Positions 7,482 to 16,107 are shown, numbered from the stretch's first letter. The stretch: 64,000 nucleotides of DNA from Polyangium jinanense (GCF_028435365.1 NZ_JAGTJJ010000023.1:62001-126000); one strand, 5' to 3'. The notes: a model not told the origin generated them from the sequence alone. Translations and numbers: made by a program.

Positions 7482-10298
7482 TTACACGATCGGCGCGCCC
7501 GGCACTACGCGAGCGGCGTCGCCCACGTCGAGCTCGCCCTTCGTGGGGGTTGCCGCGGCATCGATGATCGAGCGGAGCGTGGGCATCACCTTCGTCCCGC
7601 CGAGCACCTCGGAGAGGATCGTACCGACGTCTTTGCCCTTGAAGAGGCTCACGAGGTTCATGTTCCCCGCGACCTCGGTCAAGAGCAGCTTGTCGCCGAG
7701 CCCGACCATGGCCTCGACGAGCTGCTTCTGCACGGCCTGGCGCTCGGCCACCGTCGCGCTCGATTGCACCTCGATGAGCTTGATTTCGAGCTCGCGCAAC
7801 CGCGCCGCGTAAGCGAGCTCGATCTCGTGCGTGAGCCGCTGCGCCTCGGCGCGCGCCTCCGCGTCTTTGCGGAAGCCTTCGAGCAGCGCCGCCTTCTCCT
7901 CGTTCTCGCGCGTGAGGCGGGCCTTTTGCGCATCGGCCTCGCGCGCGTCCGCGAGCGATTGCCGCTCCTTGTGCACGGCCTCGTCCTCGCGCGCCTTCGC
8001 GAGCGCGGCCTCGTGCGCGAGCTTGCGCGAGAGCTCCTCGAGCTTCGCCGCGCGCACCCGCGCCTCGGCGAGGAGCTCCTGCGTTTGCCGCTCGACCTCG
8101 GCGCGGAGCTTCGCCGACGCGAGGGCTTCCTGCGCTTTTCGATCGCCGATCGCGAGCGTCACGCTTTCGGTCTGCACCTTCTGCATGAGCGCGGCGACCT
8201 CGCGGTCCTCGATCTCCGCGCCGAGCACCTCGACCTCGGAGAGCAGCGTGCCGTTCTCCGTGAAGAGCCGCCCGGGCCGCGCGCCGTCCTTGCGCTCGCC
8301 GAGCAGCGTGTCGCGAAACGCCGCGGGGAGCTCGGGCCAGAGCGTGGAGAGCGACATCGTGCGGCACTTGCCGCGTACGATCGAGCGGAGGCGATCCACG
8401 ATGAACTGGATGTAATTCTCGTGGTTGAACCACTTGTCTTTATGGTCCGGCAGGAACTCGACCGAATACGAGACGCGCACCGAGATCTTGACGAAATCGG
8501 CCGTCTCCACGGTGATCTTGTCGGAGATGCGGTTGCCCACGGTGCGCAAGAAGCAGGTGCGGAGCGGGCCTTCGTCGCTCTTTGGCGTGCCCGTCGAGAG
8601 CGAGAGCGAGGTGAGCGACTCCTCGTAGCCGAGCAGCGTCACACACGGTCCCTCCACGACGCGGCGCGAATTCGCGCTCGTCACGAGCACGGCCGTGTTG
8701 TTCGGCACCAGGATCGAGAGCGCCCACGGCGTGGTGATCGCCCTTGGGGTTTCCTTGTGCGGCTCGTTCGAGGCGATCCACAGGTTCCAGTCGTCCGCGG
8801 GCACCGTGCGCGTGACCTGCACCTCCTTGCGCGGGTCGACGAGGTACGATTGTTTGCCGCGCACGAGGCGCACCTCGCCGGTCGCGAGGTCACGCACGTA
8901 AATGCCGCTCTTCTGGTCGATGCCGATGGCCTCGATGAAGACACGGCTATGGTCGTTGCCCACGACGGCCTGGCCGGTCTCGGGCGAGAGGCACTCGATT
9001 TCGTTGAAGGGGACGAAAAACGTCGAGACGCCCGTGAGGAGGAGCTCGTCGCCGGGGAAATATTCGTCCTTCGCGAGCTCGAAGCCGCGGGGCAATTTGG
9101 CGGCGAGGTCTGCCCGCTTGATCGGCGCGATGACGCGCAGCCACAGCGCGCGCTGCGGCAAAAGCTCGTACGCGTCGTAGACACGATTGCGCGAGCCGAG
9201 GGTCATGAACGTGTCGTACGGCCCAGGGAAGACACGCGCGGGGCCGACCTTGATCTCGCGTTTGCCGTCGGCGTCGACGATCACGCAATACTCTTTTTCG
9301 CCGAGCACGACCGCGCGGCGAATGAGACGCGCCTGCCGCGCCTCGGCTTCGAGCGCGCGACGAACCGCGGAAGACGCGAGCAGATCCTGCACCGCCGCGG
9401 CGCCGATCTTGGCCTCGGGCGCGGCGACCGCGGGCGCGGGCGCGGCCTGCGGCGTGGGCGGGACGGCCGAGGCGGGCTTGCGTCCGCGCATGCGCGCCGA
9501 TTGATCGATGAACTGGTTCGGCACCTTGCTGCGCGCCTGGCCCCGGAACGCGGGGCCCTCGTCGTCGGCCGCGTATTCCTCCATCGCGGCCGTTTCCTCG
9601 CCGCTCTGCGCGAGCACCTGCCGCGCGATCGCCGCGCTGATGGCCGCGCCGCTGTCGTCGATCGAGGTATCCGGCACGATGTCCACGCCCGTCGGCGGGA
9701 TGTAAAACTGCGTATCGAGCCCACGAATGACGATGAGCTGCCCGCGTTTCAGCGGCACAGGCGAAACGGCGCCCACCGTGGTCGTCGGCTGCTCGTCGAG
9801 GTTCTCCGCCGTGGCCCGCGTGATCGCCGCGGATCGCGCCGTCACCTCGTAGTACGGCGCATTCTTGTCGACCTCGCCGTACACCTTGACGACGAGGTAT
9901 TGATTCGAGGCGAGCTCGTGCGCGTCGCGCACGTCGGCACGCTGGCCGGGGCGCAGATAGAAGCTACACGGCCCGGGGATCATCGAGCGCGTGCCATTGC
10001 GGAGCGGGCGCGACTCGTTTCGGCCATTCTTGAAGCGCCCGTTCGGGCCGCTGTCGCTCTCGAGGAGCGGGTTGAAGAGGACCGCGTACTGGTTGTCCCC
10101 GAGCTCCACCATGCTTTGCGGTTTGCCCGTGGTGTCCTCGCGGAAACCGCCCAATCCGTCGTCGATGACGACCCGATCGGCCGCGGTCGGCGAGACCATC
10201 GTGGGCCCGACGTGCAAGGTGACCTCGCCCTTGTCGTCGTCCTGCACCCACAGGAATTGCCGCTCGGTGACGGGTATCTTTCGGCTGGTCCGTTCCAT
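7482..10298 (-). CDS. Major vault protein-like protein (vault repeats, shoulder and coiled-coil cap domains)
   Basis: This 938-residue protein (eukaryotic MVP is about 870-890) is built like the shell protein of vault particles. Residues 1-560 carry beta-rich repeats with vault-repeat-type endings, such as GEVTLHVGPTMV, KREIKVGPARVFPGP and VLLGEKEYCVIV-like strands, interrupted at about 225-330 by an Ala/Pro-rich spacer. Residues 570-700 look like the SPFH-type shoulder (VETADFVKISVRVSYSVEF, then FTENGTLLSEVEVLGAEI), with the order and spacing of the MVP shoulder-to-cap junction. Residues 710-860 are a long charged Ala/Glu/Arg coiled coil equivalent to the cap helix, ending in a Gly-rich tail. 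AGGGGA precedes the start. It lies between a MutS-like gene and an envelope-protein gene on the same strand. A divergent SPFH/flotillin-type protein is the main alternative, but the repeated N-terminal half argues against it. Confidence 0.75.
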   Translation of the reverse strand: MERTSRKIPVTERQFLWVQDDDKGEVTLHVGPTMVSPTAADRVVIDDGLGGFREDTTGKPQSMVELGDNQYAVLFNPLLESDSGPNGRFKNGRNESRPLRNGTRSMIPGPCSFYLRPGQRADVRDAHELASNQYLVVKVYGEVDKNAPYYEVTARSAAITRATAENLDEQPTTTVGAVSPVPLKRGQLIVIRGLDTQFYIPPTGVDIVPDTSIDDSGAAISAAIARQVLAQSGEETAAMEEYAADDEGPAFRGQARSKVPNQFIDQSARMRGRKPASAVPPTPQAAPAPAVAAPEAKIGAAAVQDLLASSAVRRALEAEARQARLIRRAVVLGEKEYCVIVDADGKREIKVGPARVFPGPYDTFMTLGSRNRVYDAYELLPQRALWLRVIAPIKRADLAAKLPRGFELAKDEYFPGDELLLTGVSTFFVPFNEIECLSPETGQAVVGNDHSRVFIEAIGIDQKSGIYVRDLATGEVRLVRGKQSYLVDPRKEVQVTRTVPADDWNLWIASNEPHKETPRAITTPWALSILVPNNTAVLVTSANSRRVVEGPCVTLLGYEESLTSLSLSTGTPKSDEGPLRTCFLRTVGNRISDKITVETADFVKISVRVSYSVEFLPDHKDKWFNHENYIQFIVDRLRSIVRGKCRTMSLSTLWPELPAAFRDTLLGERKDGARPGRLFTENGTLLSEVEVLGAEIEDREVAALMQKVQTESVTLAIGDRKAQEALASAKLRAEVERQTQELLAEARVRAAKLEELSRKLAHEAALAKAREDEAVHKERQSLADAREADAQKARLTRENEEKAALLEGFRKDAEARAEAQRLTHEIELAYAARLRELEIKLIEVQSSATVAERQAVQKQLVEAMVGLGDKLLLTEVAGNMNLVSLFKGKDVGTILSEVLGGTKVMPTLRSIIDAAATPTKGELDVGDAARVVPGAPIV

Positions 10299-10376
10299 GT
10301 CCCCTGTTCTTCCTCCCGAAGGCCAAAGCCAGCGCCTCAGGGGAACACGGATCGTGCCAGCCGAAAAGGGCCGCGA

Positions 10377-12128
10377 TTACCGCCGCGTCGCGCGGAGCCT
10401 GCGCCGTTCCGGAGCGGCGCCGCTCTTTTCCGGAGCGATCGGGCGAGCGACGCGGCGGCTCGACGGTAGCGGCCGCTCCCCCAGGCTCTCCGCGCGCTTC
10501 TTCTTGGCGATGAGCTCCGCGAGCTCGTCCCGCGTGACGCCGAGCCGCGCCGCCGTTTTGTGCGCGAGCGAGGTCTTGGCGACCCCCGGCCGGAACCCGT
10601 ACGTGGGGCGCTCGTTTTCGTCGAGATCGACTTGCAAAAATTCGAGGTGCGGGACAGGCGGCTCCTCCTCGAGGTGCGTGGCCAGCGTGAGGAGGTGCGT
10701 GGTCAAGAAGACCGGCGATTTCAGCTCGGGAAGGAGCGAGATCACGAGCCGCGCGATCTCTTCGCCCTCGGAGGGGTTCGTCCCGGAACAGAGCTCGTCG
10801 AGCAGCACGAGCGAGCCGAACCCGAGCTCCTCGAAGAGCCTGCGGATCCGGAGGAGCTCCATGCCGAGCTGCCCCTCCGGCTGATCGCTGCGCGCCTCCT
10901 CGATGAGCGAGACGAACATGCCGCCGAGTTGCGGCAAGACGGCGCGCTCGGCCGTGACGAAAAGCCCCGCCTGGCCGAGGAGCTGCGCGAGGCCGATCGA
11001 CTGGAGCAGCCGCGTCTTGCCGCCCGAGTTCGGCCCCGTGACGATGACGACGGCGTCGCCGTGGGCCGTTCCGAGGTTCGAGGGGACGGGTTTTCCTTTG
11101 CCGGCGAGGAGGAGCGGGTTGTAGAGGCGATCGATGGTGAGCCCGGCCTCGCCGGGGGGGACGAGTTCGGCGAGGCAAACGGGCAAACCCTTGTCCCGCG
11201 CGAGGTCCGCGAGCCCGAGGCCGGCGAGGTAAAACTCCATGTCGCCGAGGAGCTGGACGAGGAGCGCGACGGGGCGTTCGAGACCGCTGAAGACGTCGTC
11301 GAGCAGGCGCTCGGTGACCTCGCCGGGCGTGACGCGATACCCGCGCAGGAAGAGGCGGAGGCGCGAGAAGAAGCGGGCGATCGCGGAGGTGTGGAGGGGA
11401 TTGTCCTGGTTCTCGCGGATGCGGACGATCTGGAAGGTGCGCAAGGTGCCATCGACGCCGACGCGGACCCGAAGGTCGACGGTGCCGAGGTGGCGCTCGT
11501 GATCGAGGAGGGCTTCGAGGCGCTTGTACGCCTCGCTTTCCTTCACGGCGAGGCCGAACGCGCGGATCCGCGCGACGCCGGAGCTCGCGCCGTCGAACGC
11601 GCCGGCGAGGTCCTCGACGACCTCCTGCACGGACCGGAGGATTTCGAGGCGTCGATGCGTATCGCCGCCGCGGCGCGACCCGCCCTCGGAGCAGAAGGAC
11701 GCGCGCAAGGTGACGAGGCGCTGGTAGACGCGCTCGAAGTCGCGGCGAAGCTCGGGCTTTCCGGAGAGCTCGGCGAGGATGCGCTGGCGGAAGGCGACGA
11801 CGCGGAGGTCGCTCGGCGGCTCGGAGATGGCGCGGAGCAGGTAGGGCAAACAAGGCGTGACGGCCCGCCCGCCGATGCGGATGCGCAGGGCGCGGGTGAC
11901 GAGGTCTTCGAGGAAGATGTCCCGCTCGAAGTCCTTGCGATCCCACGTCGAGGACGGGAGCGCGGCCACGGCGAGGACGCGCTCGAAGGCGTCGAGGGAG
12001 GTGCCGAGCGCGAACGCGAAGGCGAAGGTCTGGTGCAGCTCGTCGAGGTCGACGCGGACTTCGGCCTCTTCGCAAAGGAGGTCGGGGACGGGGACCGCGT
12101 CCGCGGCAAGAGGGGCCTTCGAGGTCAT
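10377..12128 (-). CDS. MutS-family ATPase lacking the mismatch-recognition domain
   Basis: This 583-residue protein has a C-terminal MutS-type ABC ATPase: Walker A GPNSGGKT (about residue 350), Q-loop region, signature SGTNPSEGE, Walker B SLVLLDEL and a conserved TTH switch histidine. The N-terminal 340 residues are helical, equivalent to the MutS core and clamp helices (ESEAYKRLEALLDHERHLG), with no N-terminal mismatch-binding domain and no C-terminal Smr domain. It therefore belongs with MutS-related proteins of unclear role rather than canonical MutS or MutS2. ATG 12128 is chosen because the in-frame sequence upstream (to 12239) lies in a duplicated promoter region. It is 78 bases upstream of the vault-like gene on the same strand. 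Confidence 0.82.
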   Translation of the reverse strand: MTSKAPLAADAVPVPDLLCEEAEVRVDLDELHQTFAFAFALGTSLDAFERVLAVAALPSSTWDRKDFERDIFLEDLVTRALRIRIGGRAVTPCLPYLLRAISEPPSDLRVVAFRQRILAELSGKPELRRDFERVYQRLVTLRASFCSEGGSRRGGDTHRRLEILRSVQEVVEDLAGAFDGASSGVARIRAFGLAVKESEAYKRLEALLDHERHLGTVDLRVRVGVDGTLRTFQIVRIRENQDNPLHTSAIARFFSRLRLFLRGYRVTPGEVTERLLDDVFSGLERPVALLVQLLGDMEFYLAGLGLADLARDKGLPVCLAELVPPGEAGLTIDRLYNPLLLAGKGKPVPSNLGTAHGDAVVIVTGPNSGGKTRLLQSIGLAQLLGQAGLFVTAERAVLPQLGGMFVSLIEEARSDQPEGQLGMELLRIRRLFEELGFGSLVLLDELCSGTNPSEGEEIARLVISLLPELKSPVFLTTHLLTLATHLEEEPPVPHLEFLQVDLDENERPTYGFRPGVAKTSLAHKTAARLGVTRDELAELIAKKKRAESLGERPLPSSRRVARPIAPEKSGAAPERRRLRATRR

Positions 12129-12166
12129 CGCGAGGGAGAGGGATGGTACCTCGGAGAGGCTTCCGC

Positions 12167-12293
12167 GATCGATGTTGTCACGAAACGCGTCCGTCGCCCC
12201 CTGATCCACCCGAAGCGCCATGACCGACATGAAGATCACCTCCGCTCGGGTGCTTGGAACCTCGGGGCAGGTTTTGTTCCCGGCTTGTGCGGG
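12167..12293. repeat. Duplicated divergent promoter region with remnant lipoprotein signal (copy A)
   Basis: This stretch matches 13592-13719 over about 127 bases at roughly three quarters identity, by eye. On the plus strand it still encodes a signal-like start at 12220 (MTDMKITSARVLGT, then FPACAG), the counterpart of the N-terminus of the LytM-like lipoprotein (MPDMPTTSVARILGT, then LPACVG). No matching mature protein follows: the frame continues only as antisense to the methyltransferase gene and stops at 12549. It lies just upstream of the MutS-like gene. It is best read as a relic of a duplicated intergenic region plus the gene's 5' end. Confidence 0.6.
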
Positions 12294-12353
12294 GTCCCCC
12301 CAAGATCCCGCAGCAAGCTCGGTGTGGTCCGCGGCGAGGACGACAGCGCGGAC

Positions 12354-13397
12354 TCAGCAGGGCACGCCCTCGACCACGCAGGCGCTCATCGAGGTCGGGA
12401 CGATTCGCGTGAGCTGGAAGGATGCGGCCGTCAAGAGCTCTCGAAATTCGGCCTCGGAGCGCTGCAGGCCTCCGGTGCAGACCAGCATGTTGACGTCGTT
12501 GGCCGTGGCGCCCTGCGCTTCGAGCGTCGGCTCGACGCGCCGCGGGTAAACCCCTTCCACGATCAAGAGCTTCGCATGCGCCGGCATGGCGCGGCGACAC
12601 ACCTTCAAGATCGCGCAAGCGTCGGCGTCGTTCCAGTCGTGGATCACGTGCTTGAGCATGTACGCATCCAGGCCTGCCGGGACGGCCTCGAAGAAACTCC
12701 CCGGCGCGAGGTCGATCCGGGGCCATAACGGGCTCGAAGCGAGCACGCCGCGGGCCCGTTCGAGAACCTCGGGGCGCTCGAACAACGTGCCGCGCAGCTT
12801 CGGATACGCGCTCAAGATCGCCGTCAAGAGCGTGCCGTTTCCTCCACCGATGTCGACGATCGTATTGAAGCTCGAGAAGTCGTAGGCGCTCGCGACCGCC
12901 GGCGCGGCGAGCGCGGTCCCGGCCTCCATCGCCTTGTCGAAGTTCGCTGCCGTCTCGGGATCCGCCGCGAAACGCGTGGTCCAATCAGCGTTCGGGTCGT
13001 CCTTCTTGAACGCAGGCTGGCCCGTGCGGACGCAGTACTCGAGCTCCCGCCAGCTCTCCTGGATGGGAGGGCCCGCGAACGTGGCGACGAGCGCCTTCAT
13101 GGAACCCGGTACATCGGATCGGAGGAACTGACCCGCGGTCGTGAGCTCGAAGTTTCCCGCGTCGTCCTCGCGAAACACGTCGACGCTCGCGAGGAGACGC
13201 AGCACGCGCCGCAACGCCTGCGGTTGTGTCGACGTGGCGCTCGCCAGATCGTCCACGCTCCGCCGGCCCGCGGCGATCAGGTCTGCGACACCGAGCTTCG
13301 CGACCAAGGCGAGCGCGCTCGATCGATAGTGGCCCACCACGAGTTGGTAGATCGCCAAAGGCGGGGGCAATGCGGCGGGGGAGTGGCTTTCAGGCAC
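12354..13397 (-). CDS. SAM-dependent O-methyltransferase (acetylserotonin/caffeate OMT-like)
   Basis: This 347-residue protein has the two-domain plan of the plant-type O-methyltransferase family. An N-terminal winged-helix dimerisation domain (LVAKLGVADLIAAG, LRRVLRLLASVDVF) is followed by a Rossmann domain with SAM motif IVDIGGGNGTLL near residue 180, and the ending DAYMLKHVIHDWND, which carries the family's catalytic-type histidine. Such enzymes methylate hydroxyls on small aromatic or polyketide-derived metabolites. The start is GTG 13397, supported by GCAGGAGG seven bases upstream. It stands alone between two copies of the same promoter region rather than in a biosynthetic cluster, so the substrate cannot be inferred. 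Confidence 0.88.
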   Translation of the reverse strand: MPESHSPAALPPPLAIYQLVVGHYRSSALALVAKLGVADLIAAGRRSVDDLASATSTQPQALRRVLRLLASVDVFREDDAGNFELTTAGQFLRSDVPGSMKALVATFAGPPIQESWRELEYCVRTGQPAFKKDDPNADWTTRFAADPETAANFDKAMEAGTALAAPAVASAYDFSSFNTIVDIGGGNGTLLTAILSAYPKLRGTLFERPEVLERARGVLASSPLWPRIDLAPGSFFEAVPAGLDAYMLKHVIHDWNDADACAILKVCRRAMPAHAKLLIVEGVYPRRVEPTLEAQGATANDVNMLVCTGGLQRSEAEFRELLTAASFQLTRIVPTSMSACVVEGVPC

Positions 13398-13591
13398 CGT
13401 GGAACCTCCTGCAACGGGATGAACGGCTCGCGCCGCCAGTCCGCGCCGGCACCGTGCCGGCGACCAGCGAGCGCTCGCCGAGCCGTTTGCGCCACTGATG
13501 ATAATGACTTTCATTTGCAACGCAAGTCGAGACACCCAGGCATCGAGCGGCGTTTCCGTGCTCGTGCCCTGCCTCACGGCGAGGCGCTCGG

Positions 13592-13719
13592 GATCGACGT
13601 CGTCACGAAATGCCTCCCCCGCCCGATGAGCCACCCGAACCGCCATGCCCGACATGCCGACCACCTCCGTCGCCCGGATCCTTGGAACCCTCGCGCTCGT
13701 CGCGCTCCCGGCTTGTGTG
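13592..13719. repeat. Duplicated divergent promoter region (copy B, functional side)
   Basis: This is the partner of 12167-12293. It includes the start region and signal-peptide codons of the LytM-like lipoprotein (ATG 13645) and the sequence upstream of the methyltransferase on the other strand. The aligned blocks include GTCACGAAA, CCACCCGAA, CGCCATG and CTTGGAACC. Because the repeat spans non-coding sequence as well as the 5' codons, it is a DNA-level duplication and not just similarity between signal peptides. Confidence 0.6.
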
Positions 13720-14361
13720 GGATCTGGAGGGGCGGCGGCCGGTGGGCCGGATCGAACGGTGGAAGAGATCGGGTCGGCCCGACCTGAGAGCGATGTTCAC
13801 GAAGCGATTTTCACCGGGCCGACCGCTGTGTTTCTGGAAGCCGCTCCTGACGAACCCAGGTGGCCCGCTGGACCCAGGTCGAGCAAGTTACCGAGTGGGC
13901 TCTACAACCCGATGCCGGAGGGCGTGATCGCGGGGTACCGGGCCGACACCGGGCTCGATGTGATGGGGATCAAGAAGCCCGTGTACGCGATTGCATCGGG
14001 GTACGTCGATTACGCCGAGGCGGGGCACACGCTCTGGACCGGGCCGCGCGATACGCCGTATTGCGTGCGCATCGAGCTCGACACGCCCATTCCGTACGGA
14101 AACCGCAAGATCACGCACATCTATTATGCGCATCTCTCCGAGCTCGCGCACGTGCAGTCGGAGGGCGCGAAGCCGCGGACGCGGATCGAGGGGGGCGACC
14201 GGATCGGGACGTCCGGCGTGGCGAACGGGAGCTGGCACCTGCACCTCGGCTTCCTGCTGGACGGCGAGGTGGAGCAATCCTGGGGGACGTTCCTCTTCGA
14301 GGACGAGATCCGGAAGGTGATGGGCGATTATCGAAAAGGAGCGCGTTTGCCGAAGGAGTGA
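13645..14361 (+). CDS. LytM/M23-like lipoprotein, one zinc ligand apparently lost
   Basis: This 238-residue protein has a lipoprotein signal (ARILGTLALVALPAC, lipobox LPAC). The C-terminal half looks like a LytM/M23 peptidoglycan endopeptidase: GYRADTGLDVMGIKKPVYAI at about residues 94-113, IYYAHLSEL near 155, and SWHLHLGF near 195. In active M23 enzymes the first motif reads H-x-G-x-D; here the histidine position is aspartate (DTGLD), while the final HxH pair (HLH) is kept. It may therefore be a non-catalytic LytM factor, like regulators that activate amidases, or may use a different ligand. It converges with the next gene, four bases apart. The start codon lies within the duplicated promoter block. 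Confidence 0.72.
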   Translation: MPDMPTTSVARILGTLALVALPACVGSGGAAAGGPDRTVEEIGSARPESDVHEAIFTGPTAVFLEAAPDEPRWPAGPRSSKLPSGLYNPMPEGVIAGYRADTGLDVMGIKKPVYAIASGYVDYAEAGHTLWTGPRDTPYCVRIELDTPIPYGNRKITHIYYAHLSELAHVQSEGAKPRTRIEGGDRIGTSGVANGSWHLHLGFLLDGEVEQSWGTFLFEDEIRKVMGDYRKGARLPKE

Positions 14362-14365
14362 ATCG

Positions 14366-14959
14366 TCAATAATAGAACCCGACGATCCCTTCTCCCTTCG
14401 ACGACGCCTCCCGGACCCACTTGCGCGCGGCCACGATAGCGTCGTGCACGTAGTCCGTCTCCGCGCTGATGTGAATCTCGTCGAAACGCTTGTTTCCTGC
14501 CACCACCTGCTCCGGGCTCCAGTATCCGTGGCGCGGGAAATCGTCGGGGGGCGGGAACGTGCAGAGCGCCTTGCCGACGTAGAGATCGCTGATGGGCAAG
14601 GCCTCGTCGAGCCCCGATTTCTTCCAATCCTCCTCGACGGCCTCCATGAACTCCCACCGGATCGAGGAAAATGCATTGTTGTCGAGGTACCGGCCGAAGT
14701 GCTCGACGATCCGCGCGTAGGCATACGCATACATGAAGCCGTGCCCCTTCTCGGGGACCGTGCCCATGATCAAGGCCTTCACCGCGTCGAACGGCGTCGG
14801 CGCGCCACCCGCGATCTCGGAGTCGAACCAGTCCGCCTGCCGGGCCAGATCCGCCTTGAACCGGCCGCAGATCTGCCGGCGCAGCTTGTCGTCGCCGCTG
14901 CCGAAGACGGGCTTCAGTTTGTCGAATTTGACCGCATAGGCCATCACGCTGTAGCTCAC
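14366..14959 (-). CDS. Conserved hypothetical protein downstream of the D-threonine-aldolase-like gene
   Basis: This 197-residue, probably cytoplasmic protein starts MSYSVMAYAVKFDKLKPVFG and has no signal peptide or membrane segment. It is rich in aromatic and acidic residues (FMYAYAYARIVEHFG, SSIRWEFMEAVEEDW) and ends SSKGEGIVGFYY. I do not recognise catalytic motifs; the overall look is that of small single-domain proteins of unknown function found in actinobacteria and myxobacteria. The start is GTG 14959 with a strong AGGAGG six bases upstream. It follows the stop of the PLP-enzyme gene by only 10 bases, so the two are probably translated from one mRNA. Confidence 0.7.
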   Translation of the reverse strand: MSYSVMAYAVKFDKLKPVFGSGDDKLRRQICGRFKADLARQADWFDSEIAGGAPTPFDAVKALIMGTVPEKGHGFMYAYAYARIVEHFGRYLDNNAFSSIRWEFMEAVEEDWKKSGLDEALPISDLYVGKALCTFPPPDDFPRHGYWSPEQVVAGNKRFDEIHISAETDYVHDAIVAARKWVREASSKGEGIVGFYY

Positions 14960-14969
14960 TGGTTTCCTC

Positions 14970-16067
14970 CTACCGGATGCGGCCGCGCGCCGAGATCGGC
15001 CAAACCTCGACGAGTCGGTCGTCCTCGATCACGTGATAATGGTCGTGCAGGTTGATTGTCGTGTCGCAATGGCTTGGCACGAGCAGGACCCTGTCGCCGA
15101 CCCGCAAATTGCTTCCCTGGTCGGCGAATTCGATCCGGCCGTGCTCGTCCCCCGCGAACACATACTGCGCGCCCTCGATGCCCCGCACCCGCGGCGGGCC
15201 GCTGTCGCTCGAGAGCGCCTTCATTCCTGCATCCACGATCACGTCCGTCGTCCGCGTCCGGCTCACGACCGTGGTCAGGACGAACAGCGCTTGCTCGAAT
15301 CCCACGCCCTGCACCGTGCCGTAATGGTCGTCCATCACCACGTACGAGCCGGGCTGGATCTCGGTGATGCCCGGGGCTTCGAGGGCAAACGTCGACGTGC
15401 CCGTGCCGCCCGTCGAGACGATGTCGAGAGGAAAACCCGCGCCGCGGATGAGGTCCGCCGTGTCCGTGAGCTTTTCCATCGAGGCGCGCCAGTGTGCTTC
15501 GCGCTCGTCGCGGCTCTGCACGTGCTGCAAATGCCCCTCGTATCCCTGGAGCCCGACGAGCACGAGGCCCGGCATCGTCGCCACCTGCCGCGCGAGCGCG
15601 AGCGCCGGCTCCCCCGGCAAAACGCCCGTGCGCCGCTGCCCCACGTCCACATCGACGAGCACCGGGATCTTCTGCCCGACCCGCGTCGCGGCGTCGGAGA
15701 TCGCCCGGGCCGCGCCCACGTCGTCCACGACCGTGAGGACGATGGCGTGCCGCGAGAGCGCGAGCAGCCGATCGATCTTCGTGCGCCCGACGATCGGCGT
15801 CGACACGAGCACCTCGGGGATCCCCGCGCGGATCATCACCTCGGCCTCGCCGAGCTTCGCCGCCGTCACGCCGATCGCGCCCGCCGCCATCTGCTTGTGC
15901 GCGAGCAGGGGGCATTTGTGGGTCTTCACGTGAGGGCGCAGGCGCACCGAGCCATGGATGAGCCGATCCGCCATCGCCCGGATGTTCCGCTCGGCCGCCG
16001 CGATGTCCAGGATCAGCGCGGGCGTGTCGATTTCGCCGACCGCCTGGCCTCTCGTCCATTCGAGCAT
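14970..16067 (-). CDS. PLP-dependent D-threonine aldolase / D-serine dehydratase-like enzyme
   Basis: This 365-residue protein has the fold-type III (alanine-racemase-like) arrangement. TPALILDIAAAERNI precedes the PLP lysine in RPHVKTHKCP (about residue 48); DVDVGQRRTGV and GYEGHLQ follow; STGGTGTS is a phosphate-binding segment; and a C-terminal beta domain carries the metal motif PSHCDTT. In this family H-x-D is typical of D-threonine aldolases and H-x-C of D-serine dehydratases; here the spacing gives H-C-D, favouring aldolase-type chemistry (cleavage of D-3-hydroxy amino acids to glycine and an aldehyde). ATG 16067 has GAGGAGG upstream. It is cytoplasmic and coupled to the small downstream gene. 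The exact substrate is uncertain. Confidence 0.85.
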   Translation of the reverse strand: MLEWTRGQAVGEIDTPALILDIAAAERNIRAMADRLIHGSVRLRPHVKTHKCPLLAHKQMAAGAIGVTAAKLGEAEVMIRAGIPEVLVSTPIVGRTKIDRLLALSRHAIVLTVVDDVGAARAISDAATRVGQKIPVLVDVDVGQRRTGVLPGEPALALARQVATMPGLVLVGLQGYEGHLQHVQSRDEREAHWRASMEKLTDTADLIRGAGFPLDIVSTGGTGTSTFALEAPGITEIQPGSYVVMDDHYGTVQGVGFEQALFVLTTVVSRTRTTDVIVDAGMKALSSDSGPPRVRGIEGAQYVFAGDEHGRIEFADQGSNLRVGDRVLLVPSHCDTTINLHDHYHVIEDDRLVEVWPISARGRIR

Positions 16068-16107
16068 GGTTGGTTCGTCCTCCTCACGTGCCGCTTTTGA
16101 TCCCGAG

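Noticed and set aside
7329..10469. A 1046-codon plus-strand frame opposite the vault-like gene
   Set aside because: Arg/Leu-rich shadow without recognisable domains; the minus strand has the vault-like domain order and ribosome-binding site.
12220..12549. A plus-strand frame with a lipoprotein-like start
   Set aside because: Only the first 26 or so codons resemble a real gene (a duplicated signal peptide); the rest is antisense to the methyltransferase.
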